Shown here one piece after another: positions 34,566 through 43,350 of a stretch of 64,000 nt of DNA. Position numbers and translations under genes: made by a program. The stretch is from JAICXG01 sp036494545 (GTDB lineage: Bacteria; Verrucomicrobiota; Verrucomicrobiia; Chthoniobacterales; UBA10450). The notes under the pieces were generated by a model, which was given only the letters and a program-made list of their open reading frames with translations, did not search any database and had not been told where the DNA came from. How positions within the stretch are numbered: the first letter of the stretch is position 1; every line of letters starts with the position of its first letter. The stretch spans positions 124,001 through 188,000 of the forward strand of contig DASXOB010000006.1 in NCBI GenBank assembly GCA_036494545.1. Direction: 5' to 3'.

Positions 34566-34982
34566 ATGGAGATCGGCCAGACAAAGCGCGTTTTGATTGT
34601 TGATGACGATACGGCAGTCCTTCGCCTGATGCGCGAAACGCTGCAAAACCTCCTGCATTACGAAGTCGACACTTCGCCAAAGCCCGAATACGGCTTCGAG
34701 TTGGCCCTGAAGAAGGAATACGATCTTATGATCTTCGATTTCTCAATGCCGCTGATCGACGGCACGATGCTCTTTCTTCTCATCTCGAAGGCGTATGAAC
34801 ATGCGACGCCGGCACGACGAATGCCGCCGTTGTTACTGATTTCGGGACAGGGCTCAAGCGAACGCGCGCAGGAGCTGCTGAAAGAAGCGCCAGTGCGTGG
34901 GTTTTTGGCCAAGCCATTTGCGATCAATCGCCTGGTGGAGAAGGTGCAAGCCTGTTTTCCGAAGATGGAATCGGTGTCTTAG
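34566..34982 (+). CDS. Stand-alone response regulator receiver domain
   Basis: 138 residues from ATG 34566; the frame is open from 34530. KRVLIVDDDTAVLRLM provides the acidic pocket, MIFDFSMPLIDG the phosphoacceptor Asp, LLISGQ the Ser/Thr position and FLAKPF the conserved Lys. There is no output domain, so it is a CheY-like adaptor. No histidine kinase is nearby. Confidence 0.85.
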   Translation: MEIGQTKRVLIVDDDTAVLRLMRETLQNLLHYEVDTSPKPEYGFELALKKEYDLMIFDFSMPLIDGTMLFLLISKAYEHATPARRMPPLLLISGQGSSERAQELLKEAPVRGFLAKPFAINRLVEKVQACFPKMESVS

Positions 34983-35034
34983 CGGCGACCGCGCCGACGG
35001 TTCAATCCCTGGTATGAGTGCCGGTCTTTTGTCG

Positions 35035-35421
35035 TTAGGCTCGGCCTTCGGCTTCCGCGACCAATTGTCGCCGCGCCTCCAGCCAATCATGCCCAGAGTC
35101 GCCTGGCAGACCTTCGCGCATCCGCCGTTCAGCAATGAAATAGGCGCGGAGCCGAATTTCATCATCGGAAACGGAGACCGGCTTTTCTGAGCGCCTCGCA
35201 GATTGATTTGCACGTCCCTTGCGTTGCGCGGCAGTTTTTCGCTGTTTTGAACCAGTTGCTTTCGCGCGCGCGATCGTTTTGCCAGCCTCGCCCGCTCTTG
35301 TCTTCGGTTCGACGAGACCAGAGTGCGACGGACCGTTGCCATTCCGGCTCTCGCTTCGCGAAACAATCGGGGTCATCTCCGGTGCCGGCGATACCTTTGA
35401 TTTTTTTGAACTTTTCGCCAT
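35035..35421 (-). CDS. DUF2934-type protein with basic N-terminus
   Basis: 128 residues. The first 75 are Lys/Arg/Ser/Ala-rich and probably disordered. The C-terminal module DEIRLRAYFIAERRMREG then GHDWLEARRQL matches the short DUF2934 helical domain. The stop codon lies in an exact motif (35032-35040). Function unknown. Confidence 0.7.
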   Translation of the reverse strand: MAKSSKKSKVSPAPEMTPIVSRSESRNGNGPSHSGLVEPKTRAGEAGKTIARAKATGSKQRKTAAQRKGRANQSARRSEKPVSVSDDEIRLRAYFIAERRMREGLPGDSGHDWLEARRQLVAEAEGRA

Positions 35422-35517
35422 TTACTTTTCTTCTACCTCGGCAAGCCTGTACGCGCTGAGCAAACCCGCGCAAGAGGAAATCGGCATGAAAAAGGCTTCT
35501 GCGAATTCGACCAAACC

Positions 35518-35952
35518 ATGAGGCATTTTCTGTTTCGCTGGGCAATCACCACCATCGCTGTCATGATCGCGTCTGGGGTTGTCGGCGGAATCCGTTACGA
35601 TAGCGTCGGCTCGCTCATCGGAGCGGCGCTGCTCCTCGGAATTCTGAACGCTTTCCTTCGCCCGATCCTGCTTTTGCTTACGGCGCCGCTTATTATTCTC
35701 ACGCTTGGATTGTTCATTTTTGTCGTGAACGGTCTTTTGCTCTTGCTGGTGAACGACCTCGTGCACGGGTTCCATGTCGATAGTTTTGGGAGCGCCTTTT
35801 GGGGGGCAATTCTCATCAGTATCGCGAGTTGGCTCCTGAGTGCCTTCTTTCGAGGAAGCGACGGCCGCGTTTATCCAATCACACATCACAGACGGATGCG
35901 GCGTGTTGAAGGACGCGTCGTGGGCAGCAGCAAACCAGGCGAGTCTCCATGA
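35518..35952 (+). CDS. YvlD/phage-holin-IV family membrane protein
   Basis: 144 residues with four predicted membrane spans between residues 5 and 110 (for example LLLGILNAFLRPILLLLTAPL and GLFIFVVNGLLLLLVNDLV). NAFLRPILLLLTAPL is the family signature. The basic tail is cytosolic or periplasmic. The holin family name does not imply a phage here. The stop overlaps the Anbu start by four bases. Confidence 0.82.
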   Translation: MRHFLFRWAITTIAVMIASGVVGGIRYDSVGSLIGAALLLGILNAFLRPILLLLTAPLIILTLGLFIFVVNGLLLLLVNDLVHGFHVDSFGSAFWGAILISIASWLLSAFFRGSDGRVYPITHHRRMRRVEGRVVGSSKPGESP

Positions 35953-36719
35953 CCTACTGTCTCGGAATGCTTTGCCGCAAAGGCCTCGCTTTTCTTTCCG
36001 ACTCGCGCACCAGTGCGGGGATGGACAACATAACGGTCCGCACCAAAATGCGGATCTTTGAGAGACCGGGCGACCGCGTGGTTTGCATTATGAGTTCCGG
36101 CAACCTGTCGCTCTCCCAGGCGACGCTGGCTTTGATCGACGACGACCTGCACCTGAACGAGAGTCATCCTGCACGCAAACATCTCCTCAATCGGGAGACG
36201 TTTTATGAAACCGTGCGATACGTCGGCTCCAAGGTGCGCGAGGTCGAGCAGCGCGATCGCGCGGCCCTTGAGGCGGATGGATTCAGTTGGAACATCAACG
36301 TTATCGTTGGCGGTCAGATTGCCGGCCTTGCCCCGGAAGTGCACGCAATTTATCCCCAGGGCAACAGTATCCACGCGAGTAAGGATTGTCCTTTTCTCCA
36401 GATCGGCGAGTCCAAATACGGCAAACCGATTCTTGATCGTGGGTTCAGTTATGAGAGCACGCTGATGGACGCGCTGAAATTCGGCATCATCTCGATGGAT
36501 GCGACAATGAAGAGTAACGTCGCGGTCGGTCCGCCGATCGACATTCTTTGTTATAAGACCGATTCCTTGCAGGTGAAGATGCGCACGCGATTGGAAGCGC
36601 ACGATCCCTATCTTCAGGAAATCAGCCGCAAATGGCAGGACGGAATTGTGCGGCTCGTTAGGCAGATGCCGGTGGCTGATTTCAGCAAGACGGCGCTCGG
36701 TTTCGCGAACGCGGCCTAA
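35949..36719 (+). CDS. Anbu-type (ancestral beta subunit) proteasome-like peptidase
   Basis: 256 residues. MTYCLGMLCRKGLAFLSDSRTSAG is the Anbu start; removal of Met1 would expose the N-terminal Thr nucleophile. RTKMRIFERPGDRVVCIMSSGNLSLSQ and FGIISMDATMKSNVAVGPPIDILCY are also family segments. Anbu forms open ring assemblies of Ntn hydrolase fold. Its usual neighbours (transglutaminase-like, alpha-E and ATP-grasp proteins) are not adjacent. The stop lies in a GCCTAACGC directly followed by an exact GCCTAACGA. Confidence 0.88.
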   Translation: MTYCLGMLCRKGLAFLSDSRTSAGMDNITVRTKMRIFERPGDRVVCIMSSGNLSLSQATLALIDDDLHLNESHPARKHLLNRETFYETVRYVGSKVREVEQRDRAALEADGFSWNINVIVGGQIAGLAPEVHAIYPQGNSIHASKDCPFLQIGESKYGKPILDRGFSYESTLMDALKFGIISMDATMKSNVAVGPPIDILCYKTDSLQVKMRTRLEAHDPYLQEISRKWQDGIVRLVRQMPVADFSKTALGFANAA

Positions 36720-36781
36720 CGCCTAACGAGCGTAGGAATTGGAAGGACTTTCCTTCCCGAGCCAACGCGCGCGCGCGCGTT
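36714..36781. repeat. Tandem motif, hairpin and (CG)7 palindrome
   Basis: Three elements occur in 68 bp. GCCTAACGC followed directly by GCCTAACGA ends at 36729. A perfect hairpin GGAAGGA-CTT-TCCTTCC spans 36741-36757, without a T-run. An 18-bp palindrome AA(CG)7TT, prone to Z-DNA, spans 36764-36781. They lie between the Anbu and secretin genes. Confidence 0.7.
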
Positions 36782-36952
36782 CAGAAGCGCTTCTTCGCGG
36801 ATCACCTGGCACTTCTAGTCGAGCTGACTTCCCGGGTTTGGCGGCCCCTCAACTCCCTCTTCCAATTCGCCGGACATTCCAACTTTTTCCGTGCTGGTCT
36901 GGTTCCTGCTTTTAGCTCCTCCGCAGTGCAAACCGGATCGACCTCATACATC

Positions 36953-38818
36953 ATGTCCACTTCAAGCAAACGTCTTATTGGCGCACTCTGCGCTTCGGTG
37001 ACCGTGGCCGCTGTTGCCTTCGCGCAGGAAGCTCGCACGGTTAAGCCGACACCACCGCCCGCGACGCCCGCAGCCAGTCTTGCTCCCAGCCCGCGGTCCG
37101 ATCTTGCGCCGATGACCATGGTCCAGGCTGCTCCAGCTCCTGGTCAAAGCTTGACCCCCGCTCAGCCAAAAGTCTCCATCGTTTCCGCTCAAACCGCCGT
37201 CGCGACCGCGTCTGCATCGCCGACTGCGACGACGACCACCACGACTACGACTAATCCCGAGATAGAAAATGGCGGAATCGGCGTGCGGGAATTTCAAGGT
37301 GACGACGTCGGCCAGGTCCTGCGTCTTCTCGCCCGCCAGGCAAAAATCAACATGGTAGTGAGCGATGCTGTCGCTGGCACGGTGACAATGCGGTTAGAAG
37401 ACGTAACTGCATTGCAAGCGGTCGCGATCATCGTGAAAGCCAAAGGGCTTTTCATGGATAAGATCGACAACGTCTATTACATCAAGACCGCGGCGGAGCG
37501 AACCCAGGAGCCGACAGAGAGCGACAATTATCAGTTTAGCTACGGCAGAGCGAAGGACGTCGCGCCGCTGCTTGCTTCGCAGCTGGCGAGCAAGGATCAA
37601 CCGCAGGTCGACGAACGTACCAACACCATTTTCTTTCGCGAGACGCGCAGCAACATCGACAACATCCGCAAGATGCTGGTGCAAATCGACAAACCGACCA
37701 AACAGGTCATGATCGAAGCCCGCCTTGTGGAGGTGAATGCCAACCCGCGACAGAGCTACGGCATCAACTGGGCAGGCGTACTCGGCAGCTCGACCACGCC
37801 GCAGACGTTCCGTTATGGCGGCTCGACTCTCGGCACCAAAAAAGTGGTGCAGGCGCAACAAGTAACGGTAAATCCGGACGGTTCCGTCACCACCACTCCG
37901 CTGCTTGATGCCAACGGCATTCCGGTCCAGGCGGTGCAACAAGATCAGTTGCCCGCGGTCAAGACGAACGATAACGGCACCTTTTCTCCGCAGGATTTTC
38001 TGTTGAACGCTTTGCCCGGTGGCGGATTGAACGCGCTCGCCGGACAGTTCTCGATTCTTTCCGTCCCCCAGATGTCGTTGACCTTGCGACTGCTGAACGA
38101 AGACTCTGATGCGGAATTTCTCGCCAATCCGCGCATAGTCACCGCCGATAACCGCGAAGCGAAAATCGAGATCACGCGCAACCAGCCGGTTCCGCAATTA
38201 AATTTCAACGAACAAACTGCGACTGCGGTTTTCGGGGGTTTTCAGGACAAGAAATTTGGCAACACCCTGCTCGTCACGCCATCGGTAAACAAGGACAACT
38301 TCGTCACCTTGTCGGTTAAGCCGGAAATCAGCAACAAGGTTGGGGACGCCACCTTCGTTTTTGCGGGCGCGACAGTGGCCAGTCCGGTCATCGACACGCG
38401 CTCACTCAATTCCAATGTGCTTATCAAGAGCGGCGACACGCTGGCAATCGGTGGCTTGATGCAAGACGAAGTGACCAAAGGCCGCACTAAAGTCCCGATC
38501 ATGGGAGACATTCCAATTCTTGGGTATCTCTTTCAGGAACATCTCAATGCGCGCGTCAAACGTAACCTGCTCGTCTTCGTCACGCCGACGATCATCGATC
38601 AACACTACGGTACCGGACTGGAGGATCAGGTCAGTGGCCTGCATAACAGCGGTGAAGAGTTTGCTGATCCAAACGGCTGGCGAAACAACGCCCGCGGCGC
38701 GGTCCGGCTCGTTCCGACTTCGAATCGCCAGATCGTGACTGATTATCCCGTGCCCGGCATCGCACCGCCGCCTGATCGCATGCGCTACATGAGCACGGCG
38801 ACGGAGCGAGATCAGTAA
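36953..38818 (+). CDS. Secretin (type II/III secretion or type IV pilus outer-membrane channel family)
   Basis: 621 residues from ATG 36953 with a signal peptide ending near AVAFAQEA; the frame is open from a GTG at 36926. A Pro/Ala/Thr-rich linker includes a run of eight Thr. Next is a secretin/TonB short N-terminal domain (DDVGQVLRLLARQAKINMVV), an N1-type KH-like module (VDERTNTIFFRETRSNID), then the secretin core with the signature GDTLAIGGLMQDEVTKGRTKVPIMG. No other secretion or pilus gene is nearby, so the system it serves is unknown. Confidence 0.88.
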   Translation: MSTSSKRLIGALCASVTVAAVAFAQEARTVKPTPPPATPAASLAPSPRSDLAPMTMVQAAPAPGQSLTPAQPKVSIVSAQTAVATASASPTATTTTTTTTNPEIENGGIGVREFQGDDVGQVLRLLARQAKINMVVSDAVAGTVTMRLEDVTALQAVAIIVKAKGLFMDKIDNVYYIKTAAERTQEPTESDNYQFSYGRAKDVAPLLASQLASKDQPQVDERTNTIFFRETRSNIDNIRKMLVQIDKPTKQVMIEARLVEVNANPRQSYGINWAGVLGSSTTPQTFRYGGSTLGTKKVVQAQQVTVNPDGSVTTTPLLDANGIPVQAVQQDQLPAVKTNDNGTFSPQDFLLNALPGGGLNALAGQFSILSVPQMSLTLRLLNEDSDAEFLANPRIVTADNREAKIEITRNQPVPQLNFNEQTATAVFGGFQDKKFGNTLLVTPSVNKDNFVTLSVKPEISNKVGDATFVFAGATVASPVIDTRSLNSNVLIKSGDTLAIGGLMQDEVTKGRTKVPIMGDIPILGYLFQEHLNARVKRNLLVFVTPTIIDQHYGTGLEDQVSGLHNSGEEFADPNGWRNNARGAVRLVPTSNRQIVTDYPVPGIAPPPDRMRYMSTATERDQ

Positions 38819-38835
38819 GATTTGTTGTTGTGGGT

Positions 38836-38870
38836 CAGGGGGCGGATGTCGTGAGATGTCCGCCCTCTTT
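38836..38870 (+). terminator. Rho-independent terminator after the secretin gene
   Basis: GGGCGGA (38840-38846) pairs with TCCGCCC (38859-38865) around a 12-nt loop, followed by TCTTT. About 20 bp after the stop codon. Confidence 0.75.
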
Positions 38871-38968
38871 GGTTTCAGCCGCCTAACGCCGGCCGCACTT
38901 GCGCTCATGAACCGCTCTGTGCATCATTAGCCGCCCGAGTTTCCCCGCAGGACGCGCGTATTTAGGTC

Positions 38969-40114
38969 ATGAATTTTTCGCTGATTCCAAAAGCGCTCTG
39001 CGCAATTGCCGAGAAGGTCGAGAGCGCCCAGAGGATCTCCGATGATGATGCGCTGCGGCTTTACGAGTCGCACGAACTTAACGCCCTCGGGATGATGGCC
39101 AGCACGGTGCGGGAACGAAAAAACGGTAACGTCGCGACCTACATTCTGAATCGCTACATCAACTATTCCAATATCTGTGTGCTCTCGTGCCAGTTCTGCG
39201 CCTTCGCCGCGCGCAAACGGGATCCGCATGCTTTTGAGTACGTGATCGACGAGATCGTTGAAGCCGTGCGCCAGGCGCTCGGCAGCGGAATTACTGAGGT
39301 CCACATGGTCGGCGGTCTTCACCCGACCTTGAGCAAGGATTGGTATTTGGAATTACTCCGGCGTTTGCGTGTGCTGGACCCGCAACTTCAACTAAAAGCT
39401 TTTACTGCGATTGAGATCCGCCATCTTGCGCGGCGCATCTTCAAACAATCCATCCCCGAAACGCTCGCGACGTTGCGTGAGGCCGGGCTCGGTTCACTAA
39501 CCGGCGGCGGGGCGGAGATTTTCGATCCCGGAGTGCGCGATCAAATTTGTCGAGGCAAAGAGACTGCGGAGGAATGGCTCGAAGTCCACCGGATCTGGCA
39601 TCAAATGGGGGGCCGCAGCACCTGCACGATGCTCTACGGACACGTCGAGACTAACGCGCAACGGGTTGATCACCTGCGACAGCTTCGCGAATTGCAGGAT
39701 CAGACCGGCGGTTTTACTGGCTTCATCCCTTTTGCCTTTGAGCCTACCACAACTGTCCTCGCCCACATCCCGCGTGCGACTGCTTTCGAGCAACTGCGCA
39801 CCCTCGCGGTCAGCCGCATCTATCTTGATAACATCGAGCATCTGACTGCGTATTGGGTAAGCCTTGGCCTGCCGCTCGCTCAGGTCGCGCTCGCCTACGG
39901 AGTGGACGACCTCCATGGCACGATCATGCGCGAGAAAATCTTCCATATGGCGGGAGCGAAGACGCCGGAGGAACAAACGCGCGAGACCCTCGAGCATGCA
40001 ATTCGTCAGGCAGGACGCATTCCAGTGCAGCGCGACAGTTATTACAATCATCTCACCGGACCGAAAGCAGTCCGCGCTTCGTCCATTTCGCCTAACGAGC
40101 TCGTCTGCGCCTGA
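38969..40114 (+). CDS. mqnE: Aminofutalosine synthase MqnE (radical SAM)
   Basis: 381 residues. The radical SAM cluster motif is CVLSCQFC (C-x3-C-x2-C). VHMVGGLHPTLSKDWYLEL, LKAFTAIEIRH, GGGAEIFDPGVRDQIC and the C-terminal YWVSLGLPLAQVALAYGVDDL then EKIFHMAGA match MqnE rather than MqnC. It makes aminofutalosine in the futalosine route to menaquinone. One base separates it from mqnA. Confidence 0.9.
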   Translation: MNFSLIPKALCAIAEKVESAQRISDDDALRLYESHELNALGMMASTVRERKNGNVATYILNRYINYSNICVLSCQFCAFAARKRDPHAFEYVIDEIVEAVRQALGSGITEVHMVGGLHPTLSKDWYLELLRRLRVLDPQLQLKAFTAIEIRHLARRIFKQSIPETLATLREAGLGSLTGGGAEIFDPGVRDQICRGKETAEEWLEVHRIWHQMGGRSTCTMLYGHVETNAQRVDHLRQLRELQDQTGGFTGFIPFAFEPTTTVLAHIPRATAFEQLRTLAVSRIYLDNIEHLTAYWVSLGLPLAQVALAYGVDDLHGTIMREKIFHMAGAKTPEEQTRETLEHAIRQAGRIPVQRDSYYNHLTGPKAVRASSISPNELVCA

Positions 40115-40115
40115 C

Positions 40116-40871
40116 GTGGGCGCCTCGCCTCGGCTCGGTTGCGTTCAATACCTGAATGCCCTTCCGCTCATTCACGGTTGGGAGGGTCAGGTGCGTTTCG
40201 ATCACCCTTCCAATCTTTGCCGCGACCTGGCAGCGGGAAAGCTCGATGTCGCGCTCGTCTCCAGCTTTGAATATCTGCGCCACCCGATCTACTTCGCGGT
40301 TGATCGAATTGCGATTGCATCCACTGGGCCGGTCTACAGCGTGATCCTCGTTCACCGCGAACCGATCGAACAGTTGCGCGAGGTCATCATCGATCCTGCT
40401 TCGGAGACTTCGGCCAACTTACTTCGTTGCTTGTTAGGGGAACAGTCAATCAAGTTCGTTAGCGATGGTAAAATCAATGCGGAACGAGGACGTCTACTCA
40501 TCGGCGACCAGGCGATCCGCTTTCGCCAGAGGGCGGGCGATGAAGTGCAGATTCTCGACCTCGGCGCCGCCTGGCAGGAGTTCGCTGCGCTCCCGTTCGT
40601 CTACGCACTTTGGTTGATTCGGCCAGACTACAACGCAAAGGATCAAATCGCGACGCAACTTCGATCGTTAGGCAACCATAATCTGCAGAGTCTCACGAAA
40701 GTGATCGCCGCGCAGCCGGCTGAGAAGCAAGATTTCTGCGAGTTCTATTTTCGACGCTGTCTGCGCTTCGACCTCAGCACAGAGGAAAAAAAAGGTTTTC
40801 AGAGATTCGGAGAGCTGTGCGCTCAAAGGAAAATTCTCTCCGGCGTTCCCAAGCCGCCGAAGTACATTTGA
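40116..40871 (+). CDS. mqnA: Chorismate dehydratase MqnA
   Basis: 251 residues from GTG 40116, one base after the mqnE stop; the longer frame upstream is inside mqnE. RLGCVQYLNALPLIHGW, a KLDVALVSSFEYLR segment and LDLGAAWQEFAALPFVYALW fit MqnA, a periplasmic-binding-fold enzyme forming 3-[(1-carboxyvinyl)oxy]benzoate from chorismate. It supplies the MqnE substrate. Confidence 0.88.
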   Translation: MGASPRLGCVQYLNALPLIHGWEGQVRFDHPSNLCRDLAAGKLDVALVSSFEYLRHPIYFAVDRIAIASTGPVYSVILVHREPIEQLREVIIDPASETSANLLRCLLGEQSIKFVSDGKINAERGRLLIGDQAIRFRQRAGDEVQILDLGAAWQEFAALPFVYALWLIRPDYNAKDQIATQLRSLGNHNLQSLTKVIAAQPAEKQDFCEFYFRRCLRFDLSTEEKKGFQRFGELCAQRKILSGVPKPPKYI

Positions 40872-40879
40872 TCCGAAGA

Positions 40880-41550
40880 GACAAGCTGCGAGTCGGGATC
40901 TCCGGCTCGAACTATCGCGGCTGGCGCGGCGTCATCTGCAAAAACGCGAAGTGGAGTTCGCCAGTCACGTTTTCAACACGATCGAGATTACCTTCTATTC
41001 GCTGCAGCGGCCGAGCGTTCAAACATGGTGGACAGAAACGCCTGACGATTTCCTCTTCGCGGTCAAAGGCAATCGCTTCCTCACGCATAGGAGAAACTGC
41101 ACCACGTGCGCATTCCGCTGGCCAGTTTTTTCGCCTCGGCATTCTCGCCCTGCGTGAGAAGCTCGGTCCCATCCTCTGGCAATTTCCGCCGAACTTTGGC
41201 TGGCACGCAGCACGCTTTCGCGAATTCTTCGACCTCCTTCCGCGGAATACAACGGAGGCAGTCCAACTGGCGCGCCAGCATGACTACAAACTCAAGGCGC
41301 GAGCCTGGCTGCAAACTGACACTGCCGGGAAATGGCGCTACACGGAAGAATTCACGACCGACTTCGTCTATCGCCGCTTGCACGGCGCCACTGCTCTACG
41401 CCAGCGGCTACAGCGATCGTATGCTCTCATCGTGGGCCGAGAAAAATAAAACGTTGGCGACACAGTCGGCAGGTTTTCGTTATTTTTGATAACGATGGCA
41501 AAGTTCATTCCCCAATTGATGCCCAGCGTCTCGCTGCACTTTTTGCCTAA
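40880..41550 (+). pseudogene. DUF72 (YecE-like) family pseudogene
   Basis: Three reading frames together give a DUF72 protein. The start RVGISGSNYRGWRG is in one frame. FNTIEITFYSLQRP and ETPDDFLFAVKGNRFLTH are in a second (about 40950-41100). REKLGPILWQFPPNFGW and TDFVYRRLHG return in the first. YASGYSDRMLSSWAEK is in a further frame, and VFVIFDNDGKVHSPIDAQRLAALFA is in the last, ending at TAA 41548-41550. The part between KARAWLQ and DTAGKW is also too short for the family. At least four frameshifts and a deletion make this a decayed gene. Its stop is within an exact repeat motif. Confidence 0.85.
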
Positions 41551-41562
41551 CGAGTTTCAATT

Positions 41563-43263
41563 ATGAAACGCCCCCGTCGCTGGATCCTTGCGCCTAACGA
41601 TCAGGAGCCGCTCCCGTTTTCCGATGGGATTTGTGGACCAGCCTGCATCGCGCGCCTCCTGGCACGAAGAGGCCTGCTGACTGACACGGAGGCATCGGAT
41701 TTTCTGCATCCCCGCCTGCGCAATCTAAGCGATCCATTTCTTCTTCCGAATATGCGGGTCGCGGTTGATCGCATTCTGCGAGCGATTGATGAAAAAGAGC
41801 GAATCGTCCTCTACGGTGACTACGACGTCGATGGCGTCACCTCGCTTGCGTTGCTCAACGAGATGCTCTGCGCCTACGGCAATCCACCCGCGCTCTTTCT
41901 ACCGTCACGGATAGAGGAAGGCTACGGACTGAGTCGCGAGGGAATTGAACGCTGCTGGCAATCGCATCAGCCACAACTTCTCATAGCAGTTGATTGCGGC
42001 ACTTCTTCGTCCGCCGAGGTGGGAGAGATCTGCGCGCGCGGCGCGGATGTCATCGTACTCGATCATCACGAACCGAAGGCCGCGCTGCCAGATTGCATCG
42101 CGGTCATAAATCCCAAAGCTTCCAACTCGCCTTTCGACTATCTCTGCAGCGTCGGGATTGTTTTCAAGCTTTGCCACGCTCTGCTCAAGAGTCGGCGGTT
42201 ACCACAGTTTGACCTGCGGCGCCGGCTCGATCTTGTCGCTCTTGGAACGGTGGCCGACATCGTGCCGCTGGAGGCTGAGAACCGCATTCTTGTCCATCAC
42301 GGGACACATGAGATCGCGCGTCGTCGATTGTTAGGCATTAGTCATTTGCTTGACGTTGCGGTCGTTAGGCCACCGGTTCGCTCCGAGCATATCGGCTTCC
42401 GATTGGGCCCACGACTCAACGCCGCCGGCCGCTTGTCAACGGCTGAGAAAGCGCTTCGCCTTTTTCTCACCACTGACTTCACGGAAGCCGAGGCACTCGC
42501 TGGCGAGCTCGATGGCCAGAATCGCGAGCGACAGAATATCGAGCGCGAGATTGTCCTGGCAGCGGAAGAGAAAATCCTGCAGCAGAGTTTGTCCGAGCTG
42601 CCCGCGATCGTGCTGGGCGAACGCGGCTGGCACCCTGGGGTGCTTGGGATTGTCGCCTCCCGTATCGCGAAGAGTTATCATCGACCGACGATCATCGTCG
42701 GTTTCGATGCCGACGGTCTGGGAAAAGGAAGTGGGCGCAGTATTCCCCATCTTTCGCTTGTCGCCGCCCTCGGACTTTGCAGCGAACACCTGGAGAAATT
42801 TGGCGGACACGAGATGGCTGCCGGCCTGACGATTCGGGAGGAAAAATTTTGCAACTTCGCCACGGCTTTCGCGGAAGCTTGTCGCACGCTTCTTGCGCCC
42901 GAACACCTCGAGCCGCAACTGCGTCTCGATGCGGAACTGACTCTGCGCGATTTGAATTGGGATCTGTGGCGCTGGCACGAATCGCTCCAGCCCTTTGGTC
43001 AGGGAAATCCACAACCGCTTTTCCTCGTTAGGCAAGTCGAGGCGGCAGGTCCGCCGCAAATCTTGAAAGAAAAGCATCTTGCCCTGCGTCTGAAACAGGA
43101 TGGTCGATTTCAGCGTGCAATTTTCTTTGGCGGTGCGAGTGAACCACTGCCAGAGCCGCCCTGGGATCTCGCCGTTCGCTTATCGGCGGATGAATATGAA
43201 GGGGAAATGCGCTTGCAATTGCAGGTCGAGGCATTGCGCAGCGCAGCGCCTCATCGGCAGTAG
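41563..43263 (+). CDS. recJ: Single-stranded-DNA-specific exonuclease RecJ
   Basis: 566 residues. Metal-binding motifs: YGDYDVDGVTS (Asp86, 88, 90), AVDCGTS, LDHHEP (the DHH motif) and GTVADIVPL. DHHA1 signatures are GPRLNAAGRLSTAE and FGGHEMAAGL. The C-terminal OB-like part begins near LRDLNWDLWRWHESLQPFG. RecJ degrades 5'-ended ssDNA in recombination and repair. Three exact motifs lie within it. Adjacent to recG. Confidence 0.94.
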   Translation: MKRPRRWILAPNDQEPLPFSDGICGPACIARLLARRGLLTDTEASDFLHPRLRNLSDPFLLPNMRVAVDRILRAIDEKERIVLYGDYDVDGVTSLALLNEMLCAYGNPPALFLPSRIEEGYGLSREGIERCWQSHQPQLLIAVDCGTSSSAEVGEICARGADVIVLDHHEPKAALPDCIAVINPKASNSPFDYLCSVGIVFKLCHALLKSRRLPQFDLRRRLDLVALGTVADIVPLEAENRILVHHGTHEIARRRLLGISHLLDVAVVRPPVRSEHIGFRLGPRLNAAGRLSTAEKALRLFLTTDFTEAEALAGELDGQNRERQNIEREIVLAAEEKILQQSLSELPAIVLGERGWHPGVLGIVASRIAKSYHRPTIIVGFDADGLGKGSGRSIPHLSLVAALGLCSEHLEKFGGHEMAAGLTIREEKFCNFATAFAEACRTLLAPEHLEPQLRLDAELTLRDLNWDLWRWHESLQPFGQGNPQPLFLVRQVEAAGPPQILKEKHLALRLKQDGRFQRAIFFGGASEPLPEPPWDLAVRLSADEYEGEMRLQLQVEALRSAAPHRQ

Positions 43264-43350
43264 GAACCGAGAGTGTTGTCCGTTGGAATTGCGAGCTTTC
43301 CGCTCGTCCGCATTCGCAGCTCGCGAATGGCGCGATAATGTCCTTCCCAG

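Noticed and set aside
35518..35952. Prophage remnant, from the holin-family membrane protein
   Set aside because: No other phage-like gene is present. The YvlD-like branch of this family is chromosomal in many bacteria.
37394..38197. A 267-codon minus-strand open frame in the secretin gene
   Set aside because: Shadow frame of GC-rich coding DNA; the plus-strand secretin is unambiguous.
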